Below are positions 1 to 7,204 of a stretch of 56,591 nucleotides of DNA, in pieces. The stretch lies in NCBI GenBank assembly GCA_001701165.1, contig DAAP01000042.1:1-56591 (forward strand), in the 5' to 3' direction. Within the stretch, counting starts at the first letter, position 1; each line of letters opens with the position of its first letter. A program made the position numbers and the translations under genes. The notes below the pieces were generated by a model, which was given only the letters and a program-made list of their open reading frames with translations, was not told the origin of the DNA and did no database searches. The stretch comes from Bacteroidales bacterium H4 (lineage in GTDB: Bacteria; Bacteroidota; Bacteroidia; Bacteroidales; Muribaculaceae).

Positions 1-33
1 TCTTATGATAGGGCTTTTATTTATTATACTGTC

Positions 34-1275
34 TTATTCTTTCGGCATCTGAATGGCTGCCATCAGCAGTATTGAGCCGTGATTGTCATCCTTGACAATC
101 ATCAGGAAAGGCCGATTTAATTCGATGTTAACAGTCGGTCCTCCGGGGGCAATTGGGTATCCACTAGACGTGGTTGATGACATCTTTGTCCCTTTTTCAT
201 TAACTTTCAGGTATGATGCTTGAATTGTTCCGATGGAGCTCATTGCCCCAAAGCCAAGAGCTTGCTTCCCTTGATAGTTAATTCCGTTTGCTTCCATAAG
301 CGCCGTTATATCTGTCGCCGTTTCGCAAGTAAAACGCGGAATCTTGACGTCATAGTAAAACGGAGAATCTTCGTTTTCGACATACATAGAGTTTGATTGC
401 AACATCTCTTTTACATCCGGAAGAATATCTTTTACGGTTAGTCCCTTTGCCGGCAAAACGAATACAGCCGAATAATTACTTGACGCATATTTCAATGCAA
501 CCGCCGAAATACGATCTGACACATATCCGTCAAGATGGCTATACGTACTCATCATTGGAATTTCTGTCAAGACGTTTTCTCCTTGCGCGTCATAAAAAGG
601 TAATACCTTCGTTCCCGCTTCTTTAAATTCATCTTGCCATGCGCAATCGAAATACATCGTATTGATTGCCAAAAATTGTTGAAATGCATCAGGCGCTTCT
701 TTCAGAAATTTCGGAATCAATTTTCTTGTCTTATCTGAGCACCAATTGTTGACGGCGTTGAGTATATTATCTTTGCCGAAATCCATTATCCGAATATCTG
801 CGTCATAGTACTTCTTTTGTACGGCAGTCATCGCATTGAATTCGCCTTGGTTGGTTATCTTTGGCGAATTTGCCCACACCGAATTTGCAAAGAAAACCTT
901 TGACTTAGAATTATTATACGAAAAATAATTCATACGTGTGTTGTTCAACGTGTTTATAGCATCTGCCGCTGTCGCACCATAAACACCAAGGATAGATGCA
1001 CGATCCTGCTCTGCCACAATGTTTATCATCAGTCCGGCGCACAAATCTTTGCTTATAGGTGAGAACAATACGTTATCACCATTTTGTGCCTCACAAAGTT
1101 GCTCCATAAAGGAGAATGCAACGTTTATTTCGTTCTCGGATATTGTTTCCTGTTCTTGCGTGAGTTCCATCCGCTGATGCGCTTGTTCGTCACGCGGCTC
1201 ATCGTCCGACGAGCATCCATACATAGCAACACTTGCTACCATGATGCACATCATAAGATACTTATAAGTTTTCAT
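34..1275 (-). CDS. Lipoprotein serpin 1
   Basis: Serpin-family (I4) protein of 413 residues, close to the usual serpin length. Residues 1-20 form a signal peptide ending in MYGC, so Cys21 is the likely lipidation site and the protein should be anchored at a membrane surface. The serpin signature LNRPFLMIV lies near residues 386-394. The reactive loop (about 360-385) begins E-K-G-T but continues K-M-S-S-T-T rather than the alanine-rich stretch typical of inhibitory serpins, so inhibition is less certain than for the two paralogues. It is its own transcription unit, with a promoter at 1375-1407. Related lipoprotein serpins (miropin of Tannerella) inhibit host proteases; that role is inferred here. 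The last 28 residues are identical in all three serpins of this island. Confidence 0.92.
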   Translation of the reverse strand: MKTYKYLMMCIMVASVAMYGCSSDDEPRDEQAHQRMELTQEQETISENEINVAFSFMEQLCEAQNGDNVLFSPISKDLCAGLMINIVAEQDRASILGVYGATAADAINTLNNTRMNYFSYNNSKSKVFFANSVWANSPKITNQGEFNAMTAVQKKYYDADIRIMDFGKDNILNAVNNWCSDKTRKLIPKFLKEAPDAFQQFLAINTMYFDCAWQDEFKEAGTKVLPFYDAQGENVLTEIPMMSTYSHLDGYVSDRISAVALKYASSNYSAVFVLPAKGLTVKDILPDVKEMLQSNSMYVENEDSPFYYDVKIPRFTCETATDITALMEANGINYQGKQALGFGAMSSIGTIQASYLKVNEKGTKMSSTTSSGYPIAPGGPTVNIELNRPFLMIVKDDNHGSILLMAAIQMPKE

Positions 1276-1342
1276 AGTCTTTTATTTGGTTGTGTTAGTA
1301 TTCGTTCGGTTTGTAAAAAATATGGGTGGTTGTTATTCGAAG

Positions 1343-1365
1343 GACATCAGACGCAATCCGATGTC
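1343..1365 (-). promoter_or_regulatory. Leader stem or operator of serpin 1
   Basis: GACATC and GATGTC are separated by 11 bases and lie just downstream of the predicted transcription start. The same arrangement occurs at 5536-5558 before serpin 3, with extra inner pairing there, and a degenerate version precedes the C10 gene near 4125-4146. It could be a 5' RNA stem or a repressor operator; sequence alone does not decide. Confidence 0.45.
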
Positions 1366-1374
1366 ATTTTGATG

Positions 1375-1407
1375 CAAAGATAATCGCGTCAATTAATATC
1401 ATGCAAA
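1375..1407 (-). promoter_or_regulatory. Promoter of serpin 1
   Basis: On the minus strand TTTG (1404-1407), a 21-base spacer and TATCTTTG (1375-1382) match the Bacteroidetes -33/-7 pattern. Expected transcription start is near 1368, leaving a leader of about 93 bases before the ATG at 1275. The same sequence with the same spacing recurs upstream of serpin 3. Confidence 0.75.
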
Positions 1408-1471
1408 CATTTTTAGTTAATATTTACTAATTGCAAAAAATTTTATCATGTACATTCCGGCAATATGCACA

Positions 1472-1506
1472 GCCGCTCCGATGGCAAAAGGCGACATCGG
1501 AGCGGC
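1472..1506 (-). terminator. Terminator hairpin after serpin 2
   Basis: A perfect 12-base-pair stem (GCCGCTCCGATG with CATCGGAGCGGC, 11-base loop) follows the stop of the gene at 1529 by about 20 bases. There is no strong T-run, so termination may be partial. An identical stem-loop, loop included, is at 5666-5700. Confidence 0.6.
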
Positions 1507-1528
1507 ATTTGTTATATTATATTAATGA

Positions 1529-2767
1529 CTATTCTTTCGGCATCTGAATGGCTGCCATCAGCAGTATTGAGCCGTGATTGTCGTCCTTGACAATCATCAG
1601 GAACGGCCGATTAAGCATAATTTCGATTTGCTTACCAACGCTCGTATCCATATCGGTGGATGTTATTGCCGCTGCTTCCGTGCCGTTTTCATCAACACTT
1701 AAGGCAACAGCTTGTTTGGTGCGCGTGTTGGCAATTCGTCCGAATCCAAACATTTCTTTTCCTGAAATATTGATGCCGGTCGATTCTACATATGTTGTAA
1801 TATCTTTGGAATTTTCGCTACTGAAACGAGGTATTCCAATGGTACACATGACTGTGTTTGTTTCATCTAACAGTCGTGTCGCTAACATACGTTTTGCCTC
1901 CGGAAGAATATCTTTGATTGTTTTTCCCTCATGTGGTAATATAAACACTGCAGAGTAATTACACGATGAATATGGCATCATGAATGCAGATATGTTGCTG
2001 CTTTCTGTAACGGCAACTTCCCGATTGTCCGTCATCATGGGAGTTTTCGTAATTACTTGCTTTCCATCAGCTGAATAGAATGTTTTCATCGCTGTCTTAC
2101 TTTTCTTGAACGTGTGCTTCCATGCACATTTGAAATACATTGCGTTCAAAAATATACACTGAGAATTTTCTGTTGGGTCGTCTTTCAGATACTCCGAAAT
2201 AAGGCCATGTGTTTTAGATGAACACCAATCGTTTATAGCACTGCGAACATTATCTTTACCAAAATGCATAATGCGTGTTTCGGCATCATAATAGCGTTTT
2301 TGCATTTCGCACATTGATGCAAATTCGTCACGATTTGTCATTGTAAGCGAATTTGCCCACAATGAATTGGCAAACAGTACTTTTGAATTTAAACTATTGT
2401 ACGAAAAATAGTCCAAACGAGCATTATTGAAGTCGTTAAGCACATCTACAGAAGATGCATTATACGCGTTCAAGATTGATGTGCGGTCTTTTTCGTATAT
2501 CGCATTTGTAACTAACGCATAGCACAGGTCCTTGCTTAACGGTGAAAATAATACATTCTCGTTACTTTCTGCGTCAGCGTACATACACTCAAACAACCCG
2601 AAAGCCAGATCTGTTTCAGCAGTCGAAATTAAACTCTGTTCTTGTGTCATGTTCATACGCGAATGTGCTTGTTCGTTTTGTGGCTCATCATTCGACGAGC
2701 ATCCATACATAGCGACACTTGTCGCCATAATGCACATCAGAAGATACTTATAGATTCTCATAGCCAT
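1529..2767 (-). CDS. Lipoprotein serpin 2, downstream of the C10 protease
   Basis: Serpin of 412 residues from the first ATG; a second ATG at 2761 would give 410. The signal peptide ends MYGC with Cys23 lipidated. The hinge reads E-N-G-T-E-A-A-A-I-T (E near residue 360), which fits an inhibitory serpin. The loop continues S-T-D-M-D-T-S-V, so P1 is probably Ser or Val, but the exact bond cannot be fixed without alignment. The signature LNRPFLMIV is present. It starts 16 bases after the C10 protease stop, so the two are almost certainly co-transcribed from the promoter at 4155-4187. Co-expression with a cysteine protease suggests either self-protection or joint action at the cell surface; this is inference. 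Confidence 0.92.
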   Translation of the reverse strand: MAMRIYKYLLMCIMATSVAMYGCSSNDEPQNEQAHSRMNMTQEQSLISTAETDLAFGLFECMYADAESNENVLFSPLSKDLCYALVTNAIYEKDRTSILNAYNASSVDVLNDFNNARLDYFSYNSLNSKVLFANSLWANSLTMTNRDEFASMCEMQKRYYDAETRIMHFGKDNVRSAINDWCSSKTHGLISEYLKDDPTENSQCIFLNAMYFKCAWKHTFKKSKTAMKTFYSADGKQVITKTPMMTDNREVAVTESSNISAFMMPYSSCNYSAVFILPHEGKTIKDILPEAKRMLATRLLDETNTVMCTIGIPRFSSENSKDITTYVESTGINISGKEMFGFGRIANTRTKQAVALSVDENGTEAAAITSTDMDTSVGKQIEIMLNRPFLMIVKDDNHGSILLMAAIQMPKE

Positions 2768-2783
2768 TTATTTTTTATTACGA

Positions 2784-4052
2784 TTATAAGGAAACCTCTG
2801 CGAACCGAATATTTACATTGAAATCGTAATCGGTTCCAGCAGATGATGGGTAGTCAAGATTGTATGCTTTTGACGTATTAAATGTCCCATAATAGAAGTA
2901 GCCATTGGATAATCCGTCCCACCCCCAATTAATATGTAAAAAGTCATAATACTTGGTGTATTCATTAAATACATCTATTATAGTCGGGGGTAATGTCATC
3001 GGATCTAAATAATATTCACGATGATAATGTTTAAGATATGTCCTTCCGTCCACAATAAACGTATGTCTGCCTTGATTTTCAGAGCCGCCACTGATTAGCC
3101 ATATACCACTTCCGTCAAACTTCTTGGAAGAAGGAAATGTCTGAATTTCGGACACTGTATATCCAAAGGATTGTAAGGCGGGTCGGACTTGATCAAAGTA
3201 TGTACTTGTGCCATTTACTCCATACTGAGAATTCATTATATGTCCGAGTTTTCTAACAAGTTTACCTATCGCTTCATGCGAGGCTTGATTATCGCTACAT
3301 TCCGCTGCGATATTTAATAACATATTGCCTTTATGTTTCTTGATTTCAGCCCAATTAAGAGGAATCGTAGTCGTTGTACCATCAAGATTCCAATATAGAG
3401 ACTTTGGATGCTCAAAATGTGTCTTTGTTTGAGCGACAGCGATGGGCGTACAGCCGGCTAAAGTATGGGTAGCACCTACAAGAGGACAATAGGCGTTATA
3501 TGGAGCCGGAGATTGTCCCCATCTAACATCTATCATCGGGTCTACATGGACAATCGTATCGTATACATCCTCTATTTCGTAGAGGAACGGTCGGGTCGGA
3601 TCTAATGGCGTCGAACCACCGGCTCGACGAGTTCCTATGTTAGATAGGGCTGCAATCGCGTTGTTAAGATAATTCTGCAAGCCGGGATTATCGTTATTCT
3701 CCGACTTTACATTGCCAATATCACTTACAGCAAGGAACTCGGGGACTTCTGCTTTATCCGTCATGATGACAAATCCTTGATTGTCAGCGAAATTGACGAT
3801 AGAGAGGAGTGTGTCAGCCTCGGAGCGGCTGTTGCGTGATACCACATATTCGATAGTGGCATCTGCGCTTATAGAGCGAGACTGTGAGGGATAGAAAAGT
3901 GCGCGAGCTTGTTGTGCTTTGGTTATAAGCTGCTCGGCTTTCGTTGTAAGAGTTTTTGCAGAGGGGTCGTCTCCGGGACTCTCCATCCTCGGCTCGTTAG
4001 TACAGGAGCTGATTATCACTGCAACCATAAGTAAAAAAACGAGATTTTTCAT
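2784..4052 (-). CDS. C10 family (streptopain-like) cysteine protease lipoprotein
   Basis: Papain-fold C10 peptidase of 422 residues. The signal peptide ends ISSC (Cys17), so the enzyme is a lipoprotein rather than freely secreted. Residues about 60-140 resemble the inhibitory C10 propeptide. The mature domain begins near residue 155: nucleophile Cys201 in AGCTPIAVAQ, His330 in RHTFIVDG, and the HINWGWDGLSNGYF segment (373-386) typical of SpeB relatives. All key residues are present, so it should be active. It is the first gene of a two-gene unit with serpin 2. C10 enzymes of gut Bacteroides are known to be encoded beside Spi-like inhibitors; here the neighbours are serpins instead. Promoter at 4155-4187. 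Confidence 0.92.
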   Translation of the reverse strand: MKNLVFLLMVAVIISSCTNEPRMESPGDDPSAKTLTTKAEQLITKAQQARALFYPSQSRSISADATIEYVVSRNSRSEADTLLSIVNFADNQGFVIMTDKAEVPEFLAVSDIGNVKSENNDNPGLQNYLNNAIAALSNIGTRRAGGSTPLDPTRPFLYEIEDVYDTIVHVDPMIDVRWGQSPAPYNAYCPLVGATHTLAGCTPIAVAQTKTHFEHPKSLYWNLDGTTTTIPLNWAEIKKHKGNMLLNIAAECSDNQASHEAIGKLVRKLGHIMNSQYGVNGTSTYFDQVRPALQSFGYTVSEIQTFPSSKKFDGSGIWLISGGSENQGRHTFIVDGRTYLKHYHREYYLDPMTLPPTIIDVFNEYTKYYDFLHINWGWDGLSNGYFYYGTFNTSKAYNLDYPSSAGTDYDFNVNIRFAEVSL

Positions 4053-4154
4053 ACGTTTTTAGATTTAAACTATATTGATGATTGTTTGACCTGTATTTGA
4101 CAGATATGGTTGTTGTTCGAAGGACATCCGATGCAATCCGGCGTCACTCCGCCG

Positions 4155-4187
4155 CAAAGTTAATTATGTTAATTAATATTATGCAAA
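4155..4187 (-). promoter_or_regulatory. Promoter of the C10-serpin 2 operon
   Basis: TTTG (4184-4187), 21 bases, TAACTTTG (4155-4162) on the minus strand. The -33 element lies only 3 bases beyond the stop codon of serpin 3, and no terminator is seen between them, so read-through from serpin 3 is possible. Sequence around it is a diverged copy of the two serpin promoters. Confidence 0.75.
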
Positions 4188-4190
4188 TGA

Positions 4191-5468
4191 CTATTCTTTC
4201 GGCATCTGAATGGCTGCCATCAGCAGTATTGAGCCGTGATTGTCATCCTTGACAATCATCAGGAATGGCCGATTAAGCATTATTTCATACGGGTTCTTGT
4301 CTCCGCTTCCATTTGATATCACAAGAAGTGTGGCGGATGCCGCCGCGGCTCGTGTACCGGATTCGTCAACAATCAAATTGACTGCCTGTAAAGTCCTCGA
4401 GCTATTAATTCTGCCATATCCGATCAGACCCTTGTTGTCGAAACTGACACCCGTTGCTTCGACTGCAGACGTAATATCTTCATTGCTATCGGTTTGGAAT
4501 CGCGGCACACCAATATGATATGGTGTTTCTTTGACATTGTCTAATGCTCTTGAAATGAGCATGTCTTCTACATCGCCGAGTATATCCTTGATGGTCAATC
4601 CCTCTGCCGGCAATACGAATACTGCCGAGTAGTTGCAGCCACTATATGGAAATGCGAATGCGGACATCCGATTATTGGTGATGGCAGCCACACTGCGCCA
4701 GCCTTTCATCATCTGAACTTTTTTGATTTGTGTAGTGCCTGCATAGTCATAGAAACCTTCCGATTTAGTGTCTTTTTTATCAAATTCCGATTTCCATGGA
4801 CATTTGAAATAAATAGTATTGACAAAGATACCCTGTGTTACTTTTTCCACTTCTTTTTTTAAGAATTCAGGAATAAGTCCTTGTGTGTGTGTCGAACACC
4901 ATTTATTTATCAGCGCGCGGACATCTTCTTTACCGAAATCGAGGATGGTTGTCTCGGCTTTGTAGTTCTTTTTCTGATTGTCCGCCATTGCCATAAACGC
5001 CGGTTGGTCGGTCATCAGTAGCGAATTAGCCCATATCGAATTGGCAAAAAACACTTTCGCTGTCTCCGTGTCGTATGCGAAATACTCCAAGCGTTTACTG
5101 TTGAAGTCATTAACGGACTCCATTGTTGATGCTCCATATACTTCGAGTATATCCGCACGATCCGCATCATACAATGCGTTGGTCACCATTCCGAAAAGAA
5201 TGTCTTTGCTCAACGGCGATGTCAGTACGTTCTCATCGGCTCTGTGTTTGTCATACACACTTTCGAAGAACTTGAACGCAACTTTTGTTTCTGCCAACGA
5301 TATTGCGTCCTGTTCATCGGTCAGTTGCATACGCGCTTTTGCCGGTGTTACATTTTCATTATTTTCTCGCTTTTGTTCTTCTTTATTTGGCTCATCGTCC
5401 GACGAGCATCCATACATAGCGACACTTGCCGCCATGATGCACATCATAAGATACTTATAAGTTTTCAT
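4191..5468 (-). CDS. Lipoprotein serpin 3
   Basis: Serpin of 425 residues. The signal peptide is almost the same as in serpin 1 and ends MYGC (Cys21). The hinge E-S-G-T-R-A-A-A-A-S (E near residue 369) is fully inhibitory in type. The loop (about 30 residues from E to the NRPF motif, against 25 in alpha-1-antitrypsin from memory) is longer than in the two paralogues (27 and 26) and contains T-L-L-V-I-S-N-G-S-G, so its target bond should differ. A charged linker of about 20 residues after the lipid anchor, rich in Glu, Lys and Asn, is longer than in the others. It has its own promoter (5568-5600). Substrate unknown. Confidence 0.92.
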   Translation of the reverse strand: MKTYKYLMMCIMAASVAMYGCSSDDEPNKEEQKRENNENVTPAKARMQLTDEQDAISLAETKVAFKFFESVYDKHRADENVLTSPLSKDILFGMVTNALYDADRADILEVYGASTMESVNDFNSKRLEYFAYDTETAKVFFANSIWANSLLMTDQPAFMAMADNQKKNYKAETTILDFGKEDVRALINKWCSTHTQGLIPEFLKKEVEKVTQGIFVNTIYFKCPWKSEFDKKDTKSEGFYDYAGTTQIKKVQMMKGWRSVAAITNNRMSAFAFPYSGCNYSAVFVLPAEGLTIKDILGDVEDMLISRALDNVKETPYHIGVPRFQTDSNEDITSAVEATGVSFDNKGLIGYGRINSSRTLQAVNLIVDESGTRAAAASATLLVISNGSGDKNPYEIMLNRPFLMIVKDDNHGSILLMAAIQMPKE

Positions 5469-5535
5469 AGTCTTTTATTTGGTTGTGTTAGTATTCGTTC
5501 GGTTTGTAAAAAATATGAGTGGTTGTTATTCGAAG

Positions 5536-5558
5536 GACATCCGACGCAATCCGATGTC
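5536..5558 (-). promoter_or_regulatory. Leader stem or operator of serpin 3
   Basis: GACATC and GATGTC flank an inner GA/TC pair around a CGCAA loop, just after the predicted transcription start. It is the second copy of the element at 1343-1365. Confidence 0.45.
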
Positions 5559-5567
5559 ATCTTAATG

Positions 5568-5600
5568 CAAAGATAATCGCGTCAATTAATATCATGCAAA
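5568..5600 (-). promoter_or_regulatory. Promoter of serpin 3
   Basis: TTTG (5597-5600), 21-base spacer, TATCTTTG (5568-5575) on the minus strand, the same elements and spacing as the promoter of serpin 1. Confidence 0.75.
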
Positions 5601-5665
5601 CATTTTTAGTTAATATTTACTAATTGCAAAAAATTTTCATCATGTACATTACGGCAATATGCACA

Positions 5666-5700
5666 GCCGCTCCGATGGCAAAAGGCGACATCGGAGCGGC
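5666..5700 (-). terminator. Terminator hairpin downstream of the 5789-6388 gene
   Basis: Copy of the 12-base-pair stem at 1472-1506. It lies about 90 bases beyond the stop of the lipoprotein gene at 5789 and upstream of the serpin 3 promoter, so it separates the two transcription units. Confidence 0.5.
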
Positions 5701-5788
5701 ACGCCTGATTGCAGCACTTTTGCTACTGCTTTTTTGTTGTAGTTATACGATGATTTGTTGTGTTTTTGAGGAGCGATGGCGGGTGGTT

Positions 5789-6388
5789 TTATTTCCGAGG
5801 GGTGAGTGAGCGGAAAGTTACATCGCGGTCGTTGATTTCGCACATCAGCAGGTCTTTGTCGATTTTGACATCATCGAGACGACTGTATTGCAATATTTCG
5901 ATGCCGAGTGTATGTTGTATGCGTGATGCGTAGCGACGTGCTATTTGCGGTGCTTGGTCTTGGATTTCATCGGGGATAAGACGTTGTGTAAATTGACTTT
6001 CGTTGAAGCGTATGTCTTTGGAAGATATGTTGACGTTCAGGGTACTGTTGTCTAAGGATATAATGATTTCATCGTCATCTACCATACGGTATGTGCCTTT
6101 GATTTCGGATGTTCCGTATAGCGAAATCTCGTATGGAGCGACTAATGAATCGTTTGACGGCAGTACATCGAGTACGGCGATTTCCGAGGCGATTGTTACA
6201 TCGCCTTCTGTGTCATTTTCTTCGTTCGGGACAAAAGTCAGTTTCGGAGTGACTTGTGTGTCGGCGGTGCCGCCTATGTTGATACGGGTCGGCGCTCCCA
6301 ACCACGAACCGGCGAGTCCGTTGTCGGAACATGATTGAACGCTTGCCAACAGAATGATTGCAAGTGCTATACTCAGGAACGTTTTCAT
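5789..6388 (-). CDS. Lipoprotein of unknown function
   Basis: A 199-residue protein with a lipoprotein signal (SVQSC, Cys20). The rest is rich in short alternating segments that suggest a beta-sheet fold: G-S-W-L-G near residue 27, G-T-Y-R-M-V-D-D-D-E-I-I near 110. This is reminiscent of lipocalin-like domains seen in Bacteroidales lipoproteins, but I cannot assign a family. It follows the PlsC-like gene by 33 bases and is probably the last gene of a KefB-PlsC-lipoprotein unit. Base composition is between that of the AT-rich serpin island and the GC-richer core genes. Confidence 0.8.
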   Translation of the reverse strand: MKTFLSIALAIILLASVQSCSDNGLAGSWLGAPTRINIGGTADTQVTPKLTFVPNEENDTEGDVTIASEIAVLDVLPSNDSLVAPYEISLYGTSEIKGTYRMVDDDEIIISLDNSTLNVNISSKDIRFNESQFTQRLIPDEIQDQAPQIARRYASRIQHTLGIEILQYSRLDDVKIDKDLLMCEINDRDVTFRSLTPRK

Positions 6389-6421
6389 AGGTCGTCTTTA
6401 GGATTTTTGTTGTGGAAAATA

Positions 6422-7153
6422 TTATTTTGCAACTGTATTGTTGTGAAGTCCGGAAATGATAGCATCGCGCGATTGTTGCATCAGAGCGGACAAGTCATGA
6501 CCGCCATCCGGAGCAGTTATCGGCTGATGTATTGTGATGGTAATGTGTCCGGGACGCGGCAGACGTTTTTGGCGCGGCATCACTTTGAATGCACCGTCGA
6601 TGGTCACCGGTACGACCGGGAGGTTAAATTCGGTGGCGAGCATATATGCGCCGCGTCTGAATGCATGTACTTCGCCATCGGCGCTGCGTGAACCTTCGGG
6701 GAACACGACTACGGACATTCCATGTGACAGTTGTGCCTCGGCGGTTTTCATCGTTTCGCGTATTCCGACAGTACTACCGCGATCTACATAGATATGCCCG
6801 GCCTTGTAGCATGCATACCCCACCATGGGAATCTTGCGCAGGGATTTTTTCATCATCCACTTGAAGTTGTGTCCCAGCCATCCGTATATGGCAAAAATAT
6901 CATAAGCGCCTTGGTGATTGGCCACGAAGACATAGGAGGTTCCGCGGCGAATGTTTTCGCGGCCGCGCACGCTGACGCGCACCAGCGACAGCCATGCCAT
7001 CAGGCGAGCCCAAATCACTGCCGGGTAATAACCCCACCAACGACCTCCGAAACATATCGAGCCTCCACCGACAATCAGCGATGTCAGTATTGTCAATGCC
7101 ACCATCAGCGGTATCATGATACATATTTGGTAGATGCGTAACAGTATGATCAT
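6422..7153 (-). CDS. plsC: 1-acyl-sn-glycerol-3-phosphate acyltransferase (PlsC family)
   Basis: A 243-residue PlsC-type acyltransferase that would transfer an acyl chain to the sn-2 position of lysophosphatidate, making phosphatidate for membrane lipids. The catalytic HX4D motif is His80-Q-G-A-Y-Asp85, and the substrate-binding FPEG motif is at 151-154, followed by SRS. A hydrophobic N-terminus (residues 1-35) anchors it in the inner membrane. It lies 51 bases after the antiporter gene and 33 before the lipoprotein gene. Other lysophospholipid or aminolipid acyltransferases share these motifs, so the exact acceptor is not proven. Confidence 0.85.
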   Translation of the reverse strand: MIILLRIYQICIMIPLMVALTILTSLIVGGGSICFGGRWWGYYPAVIWARLMAWLSLVRVSVRGRENIRRGTSYVFVANHQGAYDIFAIYGWLGHNFKWMMKKSLRKIPMVGYACYKAGHIYVDRGSTVGIRETMKTAEAQLSHGMSVVVFPEGSRSADGEVHAFRRGAYMLATEFNLPVVPVTIDGAFKVMPRQKRLPRPGHITITIHQPITAPDGGHDLSALMQQSRDAIISGLHNNTVAK

Positions 7154-7204
7154 ATTGTATATTTATTAAGACATGTATTATGCCGTATCATGTATGCCGA
7201 AAGC

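Larger units (their letters stand above)
5450..5700. repeat. About 250-base duplication, second copy of 1257-1506
   Basis: From the serpin start codon through leader, promoter and terminator hairpin, this segment matches 1257-1506 with only a few substitutions and a one-base indel. The two copies are direct repeats about 4.2 kb apart and enclose serpin 2, C10 and serpin 3. This points to recent duplication or conversion of the whole control region. Confidence 0.8.
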
